From assembly GCA_004335835.1 (NCBI GenBank), contig RWJK01001844.1, forward strand, positions 117,320 to 168,092: 50,773 nt of DNA, in the 5' to 3' direction. The position numbers and the translations under genes were made by a program. Below are positions 22,014 through 33,238 of the stretch, piece after piece (within the stretch, counting starts at the first letter, position 1; each line of letters begins with the position of its first letter). The notes beneath the pieces are model-generated. The model saw only the letters and a program-made list of their open reading frames with translations, ran no database searches and was not told the DNA's origin. The DNA is from Scenedesmus sp. ARA3 (lineage: Eukaryota > Chlorophyta > Chlorophyceae > Sphaeropleales > Scenedesmaceae).

Positions 22014-22983
22014 GAGCCACCATCCAAAGAAGCCAGGCAGCTGGCCAGCGCAGCAGCAGGCGCCTCCAGAAGGGCCCTGCCAGTGTCCCTGCCGGCCCTC
22101 ATCGCCCGTATCACTGCGCGCCTGCGCTGCCTGCGCACGGCTGATGACGCCTGCAGCACCTCTGCGGTGTAGATGTTGAGCATCAGTGCGCGCTCATTAG
22201 ACTGCAGCTCCAGCTGCATGGCCCCTTCAACGCTGCTGCGCAGCGTGGCTGCTGCCCTGCTTAATGTGCCGCTTGTGGTGCTGGCCGCGCTGGTAGTGGG
22301 GCGAGCAACATGGCGAATCACTACACGCTGGTTCTCTGTGTCTGCTGTGGGGTTGTCTGGTGGTGTGGCGAGGCAGATGGCTTCGTTGACCACACGGCTG
22401 GAGTTTGCTGATGTGGCACGGTCCAGGGCACTGCTCAGCGGCTGCAGCGGGGGCGCTGACAAGCTCTCAATGTCCCCAAAGCGCTCGAGGCAGCTGCCTG
22501 CTTGGAATGCCGTCACATGCAGCAGGCCTGCGTGTGGAGGTGGCGTCAGTACATGTGGTGGTTGGGTGAGGAGGCAAGTGGATGAATTGCAAGTGCTGCA
22601 CAGGAGACTGACGTATATATGTTCCTTACTAACCAGAACATAATTGATATGTAGCAATATTAGCATTGTCAGCAGTAGCAGCAGAAGCAGAAGCAAGAGA
22701 CATGCAGACAATTGAAAGCATGCATGCACATGAGCATGCAGCTGCAGCTGTGTTGCATGACTGGCAACCCTGTGGCCCCTGCCATGCCATGCGCCGTTCA
22801 CAACCCTTGGCCAACAACATTTAAAAGTGCCATCTTACCTTCCACAACAACCTCCTCCTGCAGTCCCTGGCGCAGGGCAGAGCTGAGGTCTGGGGTGTGA
22901 ACTGGAAGAGCTGCAGCTGCAGGGCGGGCTCTCTTCTGCTGAGAGACGCCTGCAGACGGCGCAGGCCTTCCTCCAATAATACC
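21995..22983 (-). CDS. unrecognised small protein, two 3' exons
   Basis: Exon 22839-22983 (acceptor ttttgcag, donor gtaaga, ending in phase 1) joins exon 21995-22527, which ends at TGA. The splice completes the junction VVVEG-LLHVTAF. The second exon codes for about 176 residues. It has a Ser/Thr-rich middle and a basic, probably helical C-terminal part (AVRRQRRRAVIRAMRAG) ending in Gly/Ser. The 5' exon is not resolved. It must end in phase 0; one weak candidate is a mini-exon ATGAAG before a gtgcga donor near 23190. I do not recognise the family. The stop sits inside a tandem repeat whose units each look like splice donors, so the gene may also be spliced further downstream, although no such exon was found. 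Confidence 0.5.
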
Positions 22984-24076
22984 CTGCAAAACCAATAACT
23001 TTGAGTTTAATTCAGTTCTGGCTCAGCGGCAGGCTGCAGACCACAGAGAGCTCAGTCATAGGCGTTGGGCCCGCGTTTATTCTCTCTTGCAGTTTAAGCA
23101 CAGCTCCAGATCCAGCGCAGGCAAGGTTTACACAAGGAACATATTTGCGTTGTTATAGTATTTATACACCAACAGTCGCACCTTCATGGCAGCAGATGGC
23201 AGGCGTTGCGCCTTCGCAGTCAGTCAGGAATATTTGCCTGCCACACCGTTGAAGCTGCTGTTGTGCAGTGTAGACAGTCAAAACGGACAATCAACTATAT
23301 GGCTGCTTGAGAGCGTCGCAGGGTGGCCGTGGAAACGTATAGCACGCAGCTTCCTGACAGTGGCATGCACCTGCTGATTGCAGCTGCTAGCGCGGACTGA
23401 ATGTTGAAGCCGTTTGATTATGATTAACAAAGCAGTAAGCACTGTCAGAGTTGTTGTGGGCTGGACTGTTTGCGGCATAAAAAGGTCGCGTGTATTGTCA
23501 GTCAGTCACCCGCGTCAGTCACACCAGACTACCGTGTCCCTACAAGCGATAGCCTTCACCTTCGCGCAGCATCCTCTCCTAAGGATAGACTTGACTGTGC
23601 GTTACGCATGTACATCAGATGTGACAAAGCCGGTCAACGCTTGCGCTTCGTGCACTGCTGCACAACTGATCAGCTTGTTACCGTACTATCATTGTTCGAG
23701 TAAGCAAAAAAAGCGCGCATACTTCTTTTTACTTCAAGAACAACGTGTTCATGGGAGATCTACATTCGCCTCATTTGCAGCAATCACTGGCAGCACAACA
23801 GCAGTGCTGCAGCTGACCATGGTGGACATGCCTTCCTGGACCTGTCAGGCTGATGCTCAATGTTGAGAAATACTTGTTTCTGTCTTATATGTCATCTTCA
23901 GTTAAAATGCGTATTTGGCTGAATTTCATTGCTGCAGGCTGCTGCTCACGGCAGTTGCCATGCAGGGCAGTACCTTCTGCAGCAGCTGTACTGCATACAT
24001 GCTACACACGTGCTGCATGCCAGTGCATTCTGCCTGAGCAGCATATGCATGCCAGGCCCTGCAAAGAGCAGACCGA

Positions 24077-24081
24077 TTACA
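24077..24081 (-). terminator. candidate TGTAA poly(A) signal of the secreted-protein gene
   Basis: First minus-strand TGTAA (ttaca on plus) downstream of the stop at 25070. It implies a 3' UTR of about 1 kb, and the A+C-rich plus strand between them agrees. Confidence 0.4.
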
Positions 24082-24178
24082 CTTCCTGACCAGCAGTAAC
24101 AGCAGTGGCTTGACAGTAGACACCAGTGAATTCGAATTGGCGTGTGTCGCATGGCTGGTGATCACCATCGCTCATTCA

Positions 24179-24232
<54 letters not shown>
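24179..24232. repeat. (CAT)18 microsatellite
   Basis: Eighteen uninterrupted CAT units in the probable 3' UTR of the secreted-protein gene. A related flank (cattcacat) occurs on both sides, at about 24173 and 24270. Confidence 0.95.
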
Positions 24233-25069
24233 GTTACCCATCAAGCCATAGCATCAACTCATCATCGTTCATTCACATGTACGTCCCAAGGCTTATGCAT
24301 GGCAACTTGCCACATTTCCATGCAACACCGATCATCATCATGCAGCATCAACCACACATGCCACGCTGTGCTGCAGCTGATTGCAGCTGCTGAGTTTTCT
24401 CTCAAAAAGCAGTGCTGTTGAAGCCTGTGCTGCTCGTTATGCCCAGACAGGGTGTGCTTGCAGCACTTGCAAGTACAAAGATCAAAGGCGTAATGAGACG
24501 AGGAAAGATGGCACAGTGTAGGCGCCCAAGATGCAAGATGCACAACATGCGCCAGTTGAAGCCTACATGCACTCATGAAATCTGCCAGCAGGGGTGCGCC
24601 ACACACACCGAGTGCTTGGCAAGCCTCAAAAGCTGTACAGAGGTGCCATCCCCACCAAATGCTACAGACCATTATACAGAGCTGCTCTCAGCCGATACAA
24701 TCAGGGGGGACAGATGGTGCTTGCTTTCAGCACTCTGCAACCTTTTTAGCCACTGCAATCTGGCACCAAGTTGTGGCTGGCAAGAATAACCTATGACCTG
24801 CTGCTGGCCACCAGTATGCCTAACCTTTTCAACATCTTCCTAGCTTAAAACAACAAAAGCAAGCACCGACATTTGACCCACCCAGGGGTTAAGCACAGTC
24901 CCAGCAGAACAACAGATTGCAATGCCTTCAGCTGCCCTGCCGAGGCCCGCTGCATCACTACATCAGTTGGCTGGCGTGCTGCTTGCTTGCTCCCAGTGTG
25001 CGAGTGCGCGTCATGATGACAACGCAATGACGATAACAACCGGCAACCCGCTCGCTGCACTCAGCTGAC

Positions 25070-28000
25070 TCAGCTGCCCTTGGCACAGCCGCCGGTGACG
25101 TTCACGCCAAGAATGGTAGCAGCACTAATAGGCAGCTGGATGGCTGAAGTGCTGACAGGGCTGACGCGTGCGAGGTTCACCACCTGGGCAGCAGCACGGC
25201 AGCAAATGCACACACAGCCACGATGTTTCAATGTTACAGCTGTGTTGTCACTGCAGCGCCATGCAGAGCTGCTATGAGCTTGCCACGGACGCTTGCAGCA
25301 GCAGGCCCACTGTTGCCTTGCGACAAGCATTCTGGCAAGTAGTGTCAACCTCACAATCATACGCTTGCACAATTGGCCTGCACATGAGTTTGGGCGTATG
25401 GCACTGAACACTGGTGGTGCATCTCTCTCTGTTCTGCTGGCCGGCTTCACTCACCGCAAGCTGCTTCCCGCATTGCGCCTTGGTGAACGGGCCCAGTGAA
25501 GCCACAAAGCCCACACTCTGGCTGTTGCACACCTGCCTGGCGGCAGCAGCAGCAGCTGGCCGGCTGGTGCGTGCTGGCTGCAGCAGCCCAGCGCCTGACA
25601 GGAACTGGTCAGCAATAATGGCACACCTGCCCTTTGTCACAACATACGTCGGGGCCTTGGTGAAGTCAAACAGCGCTGCAGGGCTGGCTGCCTCTGCACC
25701 ATCAGCCAGCTGCAGCCGCGCAACCACAGACGCCGCGCCAGTCAGGCTCGCAGGAACATAGCCAGTGAAGGTGCAGCTGATGCTGGAGTTTGCAGGAACA
25801 CTGCTGATGCCGCCAGAGTTGCTGCCGCCTGGACACGTCGCACCCCAAGTCACCAGCGACCCCTGCGCTGCTGCGGCTGGGTCAAGCGGCGTAACATCCA
25901 GCAGCAGTTGTGACACCTGCAACGCTGCTTTGCCCACGCTGCGCACGCTGACAGCCCCGACCATCTGCCGCACCCCTGGTGCTGCAGTTGCTGTGTACCG
26001 CAGGCCAAACGAGACATCCAGGGTTGAGCCAACAGACACCTTGATGCTGCTGCCTGCGGCAATCTGGCCAGTGATGTTCCAGTATGTCGCCTTCAGCATC
26101 TGTAGCTGCAGCGCTGTGATGTTCATGGACGCTGCTGCTCCGGGGCAGCCGCTGAACTCCATGACTGTGCCTGCTGCTGCTGCTGCCAGGTCACCCTGGC
26201 CTGTGGTGGGGCTGGCCATGGCCACATTGATGGTCTGCAGCAGCACACGCATAGCCTAAAGATTCAGCATACATGTTTCACAGCAGTTACAGGGAATGGC
26301 AAAGGAGATGCCGGCCAACACAGATGAGGCAGAGCTGTGATCATGAACACATACGACAATGAGGAGTGCTGGCCCTTTCCTTCTGCGATTGCAATCAACA
26401 TGGTTGGGTTTCTTTGTCCGCTGCCCTTCACAGGAGGGTACCTGCTGTAGCTGGCATGAGAGCTTGTCAGCATCAACAACTTGTCAGCAATGAGGAGCTC
26501 ATGCAGCAAAAGCATTGAAGAGACAACCAAAAACATCGTTGGTCTTGTACATGCTCACCTGGTAGGTGCCGCACTGCTTGTCTGTCAGCGGGCCGTACGT
26601 CGCGCCGTAGCTCACGCTCAGGCTGTCACACACCACGTCTGCCGCCCTGCCCCCGCCAGCCTCCCCAGGCAGCAGGTCGCTGCTGCTGGCCTTGCCGGCA
26701 GCGCTGGGCAGCAGCAGCTGCGCGCCGCCAGGTCCCACCATCTGGAACGCATTCGTCAGCGCTGCGCACGCCCCAGCAGGCTTGGCGTCCCTGGCGCCTG
26801 CAGGCACGCTGCTGAGCGGCGCTGCTGCTGACGCTGCCTCCCTGCCGGTGCTGGTGGTCACCACTGCCACCAGCTGCGCAGTGCTGCCAGCTGCAATGAG
26901 GCTCCCGTACGGCCCTGAAGCCAGCACCTCCATGCTCCAGCTGCACTCCAAAGTACCACTGCCGACGAGCTGCCCTGACACAGCAGCATACCCAGATGCA
27001 TCACGTGGGCAGCTAGCCCGTGCGCGCGCAGACGGCCCTGTGCCGCCCGGCATGCTGAGCTCTACCTGCGCCTGCGCAAGCAGGATAGGGTCCAGTAGGT
27101 TTGGGTTGCGCACTGTCAGCACACCGCTGATGGTTGCCCCTGGCGGCGCTGCGCTGCGCTTGAACTGCACCATGAATGCTGCGCGGAACACCTGGCGGTA
27201 CTGCACCTTGACGTTTGGCGTGATGGGCGTGTTGATCACACTCCAGGCGTAGCTGGTGACCTGGCGGATCTCCAGCGGTCGTAATGTGACAATCGGCAGC
27301 GCCAGCTTCGCCCCAGAGGCACCCAGCTGGCTGTAAGCACTGGTGATGGAGCTAATGGCTGCTGCTGACAAGGGGTTGGCCGCCGTCAGGCCACCAAAAG
27401 GCGAGCAGCCGGTGATGTCGACGATGGCGCTGGATGACTGGAAGGCTGGCGCCATGATGCTGCCATTCAGCGGGTGCACACGCACAAAGTTCACCACCTG
27501 CAGGGTACACACGTTGCAGACCAGCGTCAGTGAGCACTCATATGTTGTGTGCGCCAGCAGCATAGGCAGGGGCTGCTCAGAGCTTACATGCAAAATCGCC
27601 GCCTCATGCACATCTGGCCACAAAACAAGGGCAAAAGACAGCTCTGCCTTTTGCAGCGCTGAGTCAGCAACACCAGGGCAAGTTGCCACTCTGTGGAGGC
27701 ATGCAGCATAAAGCCAAGCAGAAATTGACCCCACACAGGATGCAACAGAAAGACACTGCAGACATTGGCTGATAGCTGTTGCAGTACACAACCACACGCA
27801 AAAGAAGAACAAAAGCCGCCCCTTACCTTGAACCTGCCGCATTGGCCAGCAGTGTACGGCCCGAGGGTTGCTGTGTATGCGTACGCAGCGCTGTTGCACA
27901 GCAGCACGCCGCCCTTGCTGCTGCCAGCCCCCAGTGCTGCTGCTGCAGCCTCTGGCGCCTTGGTGCCACTGGCAGGCACCTTGCTGGGTGCCAGCACGGC

Positions 28001-31000
28001 AGGGTTCTCCGTGGCTGTCATAAAGGTGTCACTGACCAGTGCGCAGGCTCCGAGCTTTGCAGCTTGTGCAGCCGGCGCTGCTGCTGCAGGTCTTGTGAAG
28101 CTGAAGGGCGCGCTGATCAGCTCTTTGCCTGCGTCTGTCACTGCCCTGGCAAACACCACGCCCTGGGCAGGCGCATCGGCTGGGTAGCTCAGCACAAAGC
28201 TGCACACCAGCTGGCCCTTTGCAGGAATAGTGATGCTGCTGGCAAGGATGCTGGCGATGCTGGCAGCTGACGCACTGCCGCTGCTGCCTGGCGTGCCGCA
28301 GGTAGCCGCTGAGTAGCCCCATGCAGGCTGGCCTGCTGCCGGTGCCTCCACAGCAACCTCCCCAAAGCTCAGCGGTGAGCCCAGAGGGTTGCGCAGCAGC
28401 AGCGACCCCCGCAGCAGCACCCTGTTTGGCAGCTGCGTCCGCAGCACCTTCACACTGTACTGCAGCGTTGCTGTGTTGCCAACCTGCAGTGACAGCGCTG
28501 CAGGCGTGACTGACACCTTGGGCTGCCAGGCAAAGCTCAGCACTGTGCTGTCCACCTGCACAGGCCCAAATGCAATGCTTGGGCTGCTGCTGCTAGCTGC
28601 TGTTGCAGTCGCACCATAGTACGTGGCACCAGAGCCAGGCTGCGGGGCTGCTGCGCTCTGCTGCAGGCGGCGGCGCATCCGCCGCACCTGCCAGCGCTGC
28701 TCCCTGCTGTCTGCATTCACCAGCAGCTGCTGATCGTCAAAGGCTGCGCCGTACTGGTGCAGGTGCTGCTCTGTTGACAGCACGTGCTGCCCCCCATGCT
28801 GCTCCAGCTGCTGTTGCTCATCATCTTCATGCCCTTCACTCTGCTGCTGCTGCTCAGCAGCAGGATCTGCCGCGCCAAACACCAACGCCGAACCAAGCAT
28901 GCTGCTGTCCATTGCCGGCAGCCCCTGGTTGAGGCCGTAGCCTGTCTGGAGGGCTTCCTGCAGTTGCTGCAGGTCCAGGCCAGCCTGTGCCACTGCTGCG
29001 GCTGCATGCTGCTGGTTTCCTGCAAGCCCTGGCCAGCTGTGCTGAAGCTGCTGTTGGTGGTGCTGCTGCAAGCTGGCCTGCAGCAGTGGTGCCGGGCTCC
29101 CGTGACGCAGCGCAGGTTGCTGCTGCTGCTGCTGGTATGTCAAGTTTGTGTGCCCCTGCTCCTGCTGTGGCAGCCAAGCCAGCCCAGTGTCCAGCCAAGC
29201 TCCATGAAGACCTCCAAGGTCATCACTGCTGCTGCTCTCAACACCGCTGCTGCTGCTGCTGCCGCTGCCAGTGAGTTCAGTGCTGGTGCTGCTGCCAGCG
29301 CCATCACTGCCACCAGCGCCAACGCCGATGTCGCTGCTACTGCTAGGCTGCTTATTCTGCTGCTCCTGCAGTCGCCGCCTGCCTCTCCTCCTTCTGCCTG
29401 TTGGCACTGTTGCCTCGTACTCATATGTGTAGTAGTACTCGCCAGCAGCAGGCGCAGGCGTAGGCGCAGCCGGCGTTGGCGCTACCGGTGTTGGTGCAGC
29501 TGGCGTGTAATACTGTGGTGCTGGCACTGGTGTGTAGTACTGAGGTGCTGGTGCTGGTGCAACCGGCGCAGGCACATACACTGGGCTTGGCGGTGCTGGC
29601 GGCCCAAAGATGACTGATTGCGTGGCTGGCGGCAAGCTGCTGCTGGGTGCAGGGGTGGGCACTGGCACACGCGGTGGTGGCGGCGGAGGCGGTGCTGGCG
29701 GCGCTGGGCTGCTGCAGCCGGTTATGGACACCAGCACCAGTGACGAAGCTGTTGCCGGCGGCTGCTCGCCTCCCAGAGGATTGACCCGCGCGGTGCGTAC
29801 CACCTGGTGGGGATTCATGTCAAACCAGAATGTGCGCCAAGAATTGCATCAAGAATTTTAGCTTTGAATTTCGCATGCATCCACACACAATGGAAGCTCA
29901 TCTGCTTGCAGGAATCTTCCACATTCCAGGTGTTGCAAACTCCAGACAACAATACTGCTTCCACCTCAAACAGCGGTGCATGTGGTATGCATGAGACTTG
30001 AACAGGAGCAACTTGCTGCTGCCTGTGCCCGCTCCATCCCTGCGGCTGCTTCTGCTGCTGCTTGCGTGGCTTCGCAGCTCTCACCTTGTATGTACCGCAC
30101 GCCACGCCAGCACCGTAAGGCCCAAACGCCACCCTGTACAGGCTGCGCACAGTGCCGCACACTGCCAGTGCACCGCCAAGCGCAGGCATGCTGCTGCCCA
30201 CTGCATCAGACCCAGGCGCCAGATACAGCGGCCCTGACATGAACGTATCACTGACCATGGCGCACTTGCCAAGTTCAACATCTGCCGCTGCACTGCTGCT
30301 GCCAGTACTGCTGGTGCTGCTCGAGGGCGATGCAGCATTGCCGAACACAGCCATGCTTGCAGGACTCGCCAGCTGCCCACCGCCTAGGACCACTGCCTGA
30401 CCCTGCACTGCCACTGGTGCATTGCTGCTGCCTGGCAGCTGCACTGCAAAGGGGCAAATTATCGCCTGCTGCGCATCCACCACAACGTAGCCCTCTTGGT
30501 TGCGTGGGCACTCGGCAATGCCCCTGAAGGGAGCCTGCCCCGCTGTGGGCTGCTGGACCAGCACCTGCACAGCTGTCAGCTGCAAGCTGAAGTCTGCTGG
30601 GTTGTTGACGCGCAAGGAGCCTGACACGATGCCCACGCTGCCTGCTGCCGAACGAGTGAAGTTCGACGAGATGACCAGGTTCCCCACATACGTGCCAACC
30701 TTGATGCTGAGGCCTGAGGGGTATGTAGCTGTTTCAACTGTCCAGGCATATTTTGTGGCCCTCCCAGCTGCAAGGGTGATGATGCTGACAGTAGGGGCCG
30801 TCGCCACTGGTGCTGCTGCTGCCTGTGCAGCAGCAGGAACGGTCGCTGCTGCATGCGTGTTGACCACTGCAGGAAGGCCCAAGCAGGCAGCACAAAGCCA
30901 CACAGAAAGCTTTTACTTTTGTCTACGGCTTCGTGAGGCCCTGCACGTCACAAAGCTGTCATAGAACTGCAGTGAAGGTGCGCTGCTCAACCAACCCTTC

Positions 31001-31289
31001 AGGGTGCCACAAGCAGTACAGTACTGCAGATGCAACGTCACGCTGTGAACACATTGCCGCAGGTATTTCAAGTGCATGAAAGCTTCACTGATGTCGTTCT
31101 CAATGCCATTGACGTGTAATGGTATTGCACAGTTATTACTCAAATCCGCCAGCTGCATGTTTGCCAGCAGCAACAGCTGCTCACGATGCTGCCTCTGGGC
31201 AGCTGCTGCTGCAGGGCACATGTCAGCTGCTCACCTTGAGCATTGATTAGCAGGAGAAGACACCAAGCTTGCAGACCAAGCCTCCTCAT
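25070..31289 (-). CDS. secreted modular extracellular protein with Pro/Tyr-rich wall-like segment
   Basis: Exons: 31235-31289, 30085-30866, 27827-29803, 26559-27497, 25455-26255 and 25070-25183. They give 1555 residues plus stop with consistent phases. Exon 1 encodes a signal peptide (MRRLGLQAWCLLLLINAQ); the phase-1 junction restores QVVN. The rest is four diverged repeats of about 260-310 residues. Each has paired cysteines, a block like GKCAMVSDTF, and a close like FGPYTAGQCGRFK. Introns 2-5 are all phase 0 and each falls right after that close, so one exon equals one repeat. The last exon adds only the first strand of a fifth unit (VVNLARVSP to VTGGCAKGS). Repeat 2 carries a Pro-rich segment (about residues 311-405, DNA 29450-29710) with PPPPPPP and two QYYTP units, as in hydroxyproline-rich wall glycoproteins. 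Basic RRLQ motifs flank a following Gln/Ser-rich insert. An extracellular-matrix role is inferred; the repeat family is not one I can name. Confidence 0.8.
29450..29710 (-). other. Pro/Tyr-rich (HRGP-like) segment of the secreted protein
   Basis: Codes for a run of Pro with Ala, Val, Thr and Ser, including seven consecutive Pro and two copies of APQYYTP, then GEYYYTYEYE. Such segments in algal and plant wall proteins are hydroxylated on Pro, O-glycosylated and cross-linked through Tyr. That processing is inferred here. Confidence 0.75.
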
Positions 31290-32359
31290 AGTCTGCACCT
31301 GCCAGAAGAGCCCATCATCCGCTGTAGCAACAACACCAGCTGTGCACCTGCTTGCTCCTGCTGGTTGTCAACTACGCCAAGAAATAAGCTTATTACATAT
31401 ATCGTTTGACGGTTGCGACTGTCGACAGAACGGTGCCCTGCTATTCGTTCAAAGCTGTCTGAGCTTGAACCTTTAGCAGCTGCCGGGCGTATGCTGAGCC
31501 ATCAGCAAAGCTTGTTTTGACCTCACAGACTTTCAATTCTTGATTGGAATGTTCAGCCTCTGTCTGATTGCAACGGCAAGCTGTCGCCTGGGGTGAGCAA
31601 CCTTGTTAGCATCACGACAAACAGCAAGGCAAGGCAAGGATCCACTGCAGGACAGCCGATATATAACGACAGGAATGAAACCTCACAAGTGCGACTGCTG
31701 GCTGAACCGGTGGTCATCTTTGCTCTGGATAACCGTCTGTTGAGGATTCGACGACTATGCCGCAAACTGTAACCGTCATAAATTTGACTGGTCCCTCGCT
31801 CATCTGCGGTGCATGGCGATGACTTGATAATCAGCCTGCCACAAGGGGTTTTTGTACAGCCTACAATGGGGCGAGTATTACTCTGAACCGGCCATCTAGC
31901 TTCTATACCTTCCCTAGTGACTAGCAGGTGGTTGCATTGACCTGTTGGCTATATAGCCCTGCTCCCGTTGACTTAGTCGTGCGAAAGTTCTGTCTGATCT
32001 AATTAAGTCACTCATAGATCGCAGCTGTATCCATCAAGCAACCATTGGACGCAAACAGCAGGTGTGAGCAGTGCAAGGATAGCAGCACAGCAGCAGACAT
32101 GTTGTTTGATGCTGAAAGTGGCGTCTTGCTCAACGGTTATAGCGGCCACGCACAGCTATGTCCAGCTGCGTCGCTAAGCGCCAGCCTCGACAACCCTCAC
32201 CGACACTCTCTGCTGCGCAGGTGCAAACCGAGAAGCAGAGGCAAATTTTCAGTTCAAAGGTCCCCTATTGCCTTGAACCACTAAGGTCAGTCGCTTGCTT
32301 CAAACAATAGCTTCCGGTTTCCGATCACGCGCGCCGCGCTCTCCGACATCACCAGCAGC
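31290..32359. other. divergent intergenic region
   Basis: Lies between the minus-strand secreted-protein gene (start 31289) and the plus-strand ORF at 32360. TATA-like sequences: cgatatatgtaat (minus, about 31392-31404), gatatataacg (about 31657-31667, readable on either strand) and ctatatagcc (plus, 31949-31958). No other gene is seen. Confidence 0.5.
31949..31958 (+). promoter_or_regulatory. possible TATA box (CTATATAGCC) for the plus-strand ORF
   Basis: The best TATA match upstream of the intronless ORF, 400 nt before its ATG. It would leave a long 5' UTR with no competing ATG-started ORF of note. Confidence 0.3.
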
Positions 32360-33238
32360 ATGCAGAGACCCCTGAACAGCACTGACTGCATGTCAGACCT
32401 GAAGGACACACTTTCAGCATCACAGGTGGCTGGCACGGTGCAGTTGTGCAGTGCTGGATCAGGAGCAGCATGCCCAGCAGATGTCTCACCTCTGAAATCA
32501 TTCAGTCGCAAGAAGCAGCATGACTCACCCAAGGTAGTCAGCAGGCCAAATTCAGGGCCTGTAGCAGCATCTTTGTCATCGCAAGATGACCAGTCAGGCT
32601 TCAAGTGGGCTGGTGCTTCCGCGGACGCTGCAGCAGGCAGCAGCAGCTGTGACACAGCTGGCATAGACGATGCAGGCCGCCAGCGGCATGATCAGAGGGA
32701 CTCCACAGTACACCAGATGATCACTGCAGATGTGGATCAATCCAGCAGCTTTAAGCTTTGCGACTTGCTCGCAGCTGCAGTACCGGTGCGCAGCGCGTCA
32801 GCAGATGCGGCAGCACGCCAGGCGATGCCTGTTGCTAGCACTGGCGGCAGCAGCAATAACAAAAGCAGCGGACGGGCGGCACCACCTCCAGCGCTCATCC
32901 TGCCGGAGCCGCAGGAGCAGCAGCAGCAGCAGCAGCATGTTTACAGCCAGTACCAGCAGCAGCACTGGATTCCACGGGCTATGCCTGCACAGCCCAGCCC
33001 AGCAGCAGCCGCAGCCGGCAGAATGCTGATGCAGCCCTGTCCGGCGGCCGCTGCAGCCAGCCTGAGCAGCAGCATCAGCCCACCAGCGAGAGCTGCAGGT
33101 GTGCGCGCAGCAGCAACACTGATGGGCAGCGGAGACTGCACCCCAGATTGCCTGTCACCTGTCATGAACGCCGCCGCATCCACAAGCAGCCACGCTGCAG
33201 CATTAGAGGCCGCGCTGTTGGCAAGCCGCCTGCAGTAG
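32360..33238 (+). CDS. uncharacterised intronless low-complexity protein, 292 aa
   Basis: One open frame from ATG 32360 to the stop ending at 33238; an in-frame TAA lies about 78 nt upstream. The protein is mostly disordered: Ser/Asp-rich at first, with a basic SPLKSFSRKKQ segment near residue 45. A Gln run (32918-32935) and Ala/Ser/Pro-rich C-terminal half follow. Two possible short helical stretches are FKLCDLLAAAVPV (about 130) and the closing HAAALEAALLASRL. No domain is recognised. Composition matches the disordered parts of other proteins in this window. A G+T-rich stretch of about 1.8 kb follows, as expected of a 3' UTR on this strand, and supports a real plus-strand transcript. An upstream exon cannot be excluded. 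Confidence 0.5.
   Translation: MQRPLNSTDCMSDLKDTLSASQVAGTVQLCSAGSGAACPADVSPLKSFSRKKQHDSPKVVSRPNSGPVAASLSSQDDQSGFKWAGASADAAAGSSSCDTAGIDDAGRQRHDQRDSTVHQMITADVDQSSSFKLCDLLAAAVPVRSASADAAARQAMPVASTGGSSNNKSSGRAAPPPALILPEPQEQQQQQQHVYSQYQQQHWIPRAMPAQPSPAAAAAGRMLMQPCPAAAAASLSSSISPPARAAGVRAAATLMGSGDCTPDCLSPVMNAAASTSSHAAALEAALLASRLQ

Larger units (their letters stand above)
22984..25069. other. intergenic / UTR region
   Basis: This holds the promoter and 5' end of the small minus-strand gene and, from about 24.1 kb on, the probable 3' UTR of the secreted-protein gene. A TATA-like ataaaaagg at 23475-23483 on the plus strand is followed by only short, featureless ORFs. No gene is called. Confidence 0.45.

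Noticed and set aside
23414..23866. Plus-strand ORFs downstream of the TATA-like ataaaaagg at 23475
   Set aside because: Several overlapping short frames with no preferred one, no splice partners and no recognisable sequence.
24110..24421. ORF with a run of 17-18 His codons
   Set aside because: The run is simply the (CAT)18 microsatellite; the flanks look non-coding and lie in a probable 3' UTR.
28784..29617. Plus-strand ORF of 277 codons opposite the secreted-protein gene
   Set aside because: Leu/Cys-rich antisense reading of CAG/CTG-type repeats. The minus-strand exon fits splice phases and the repeat structure.
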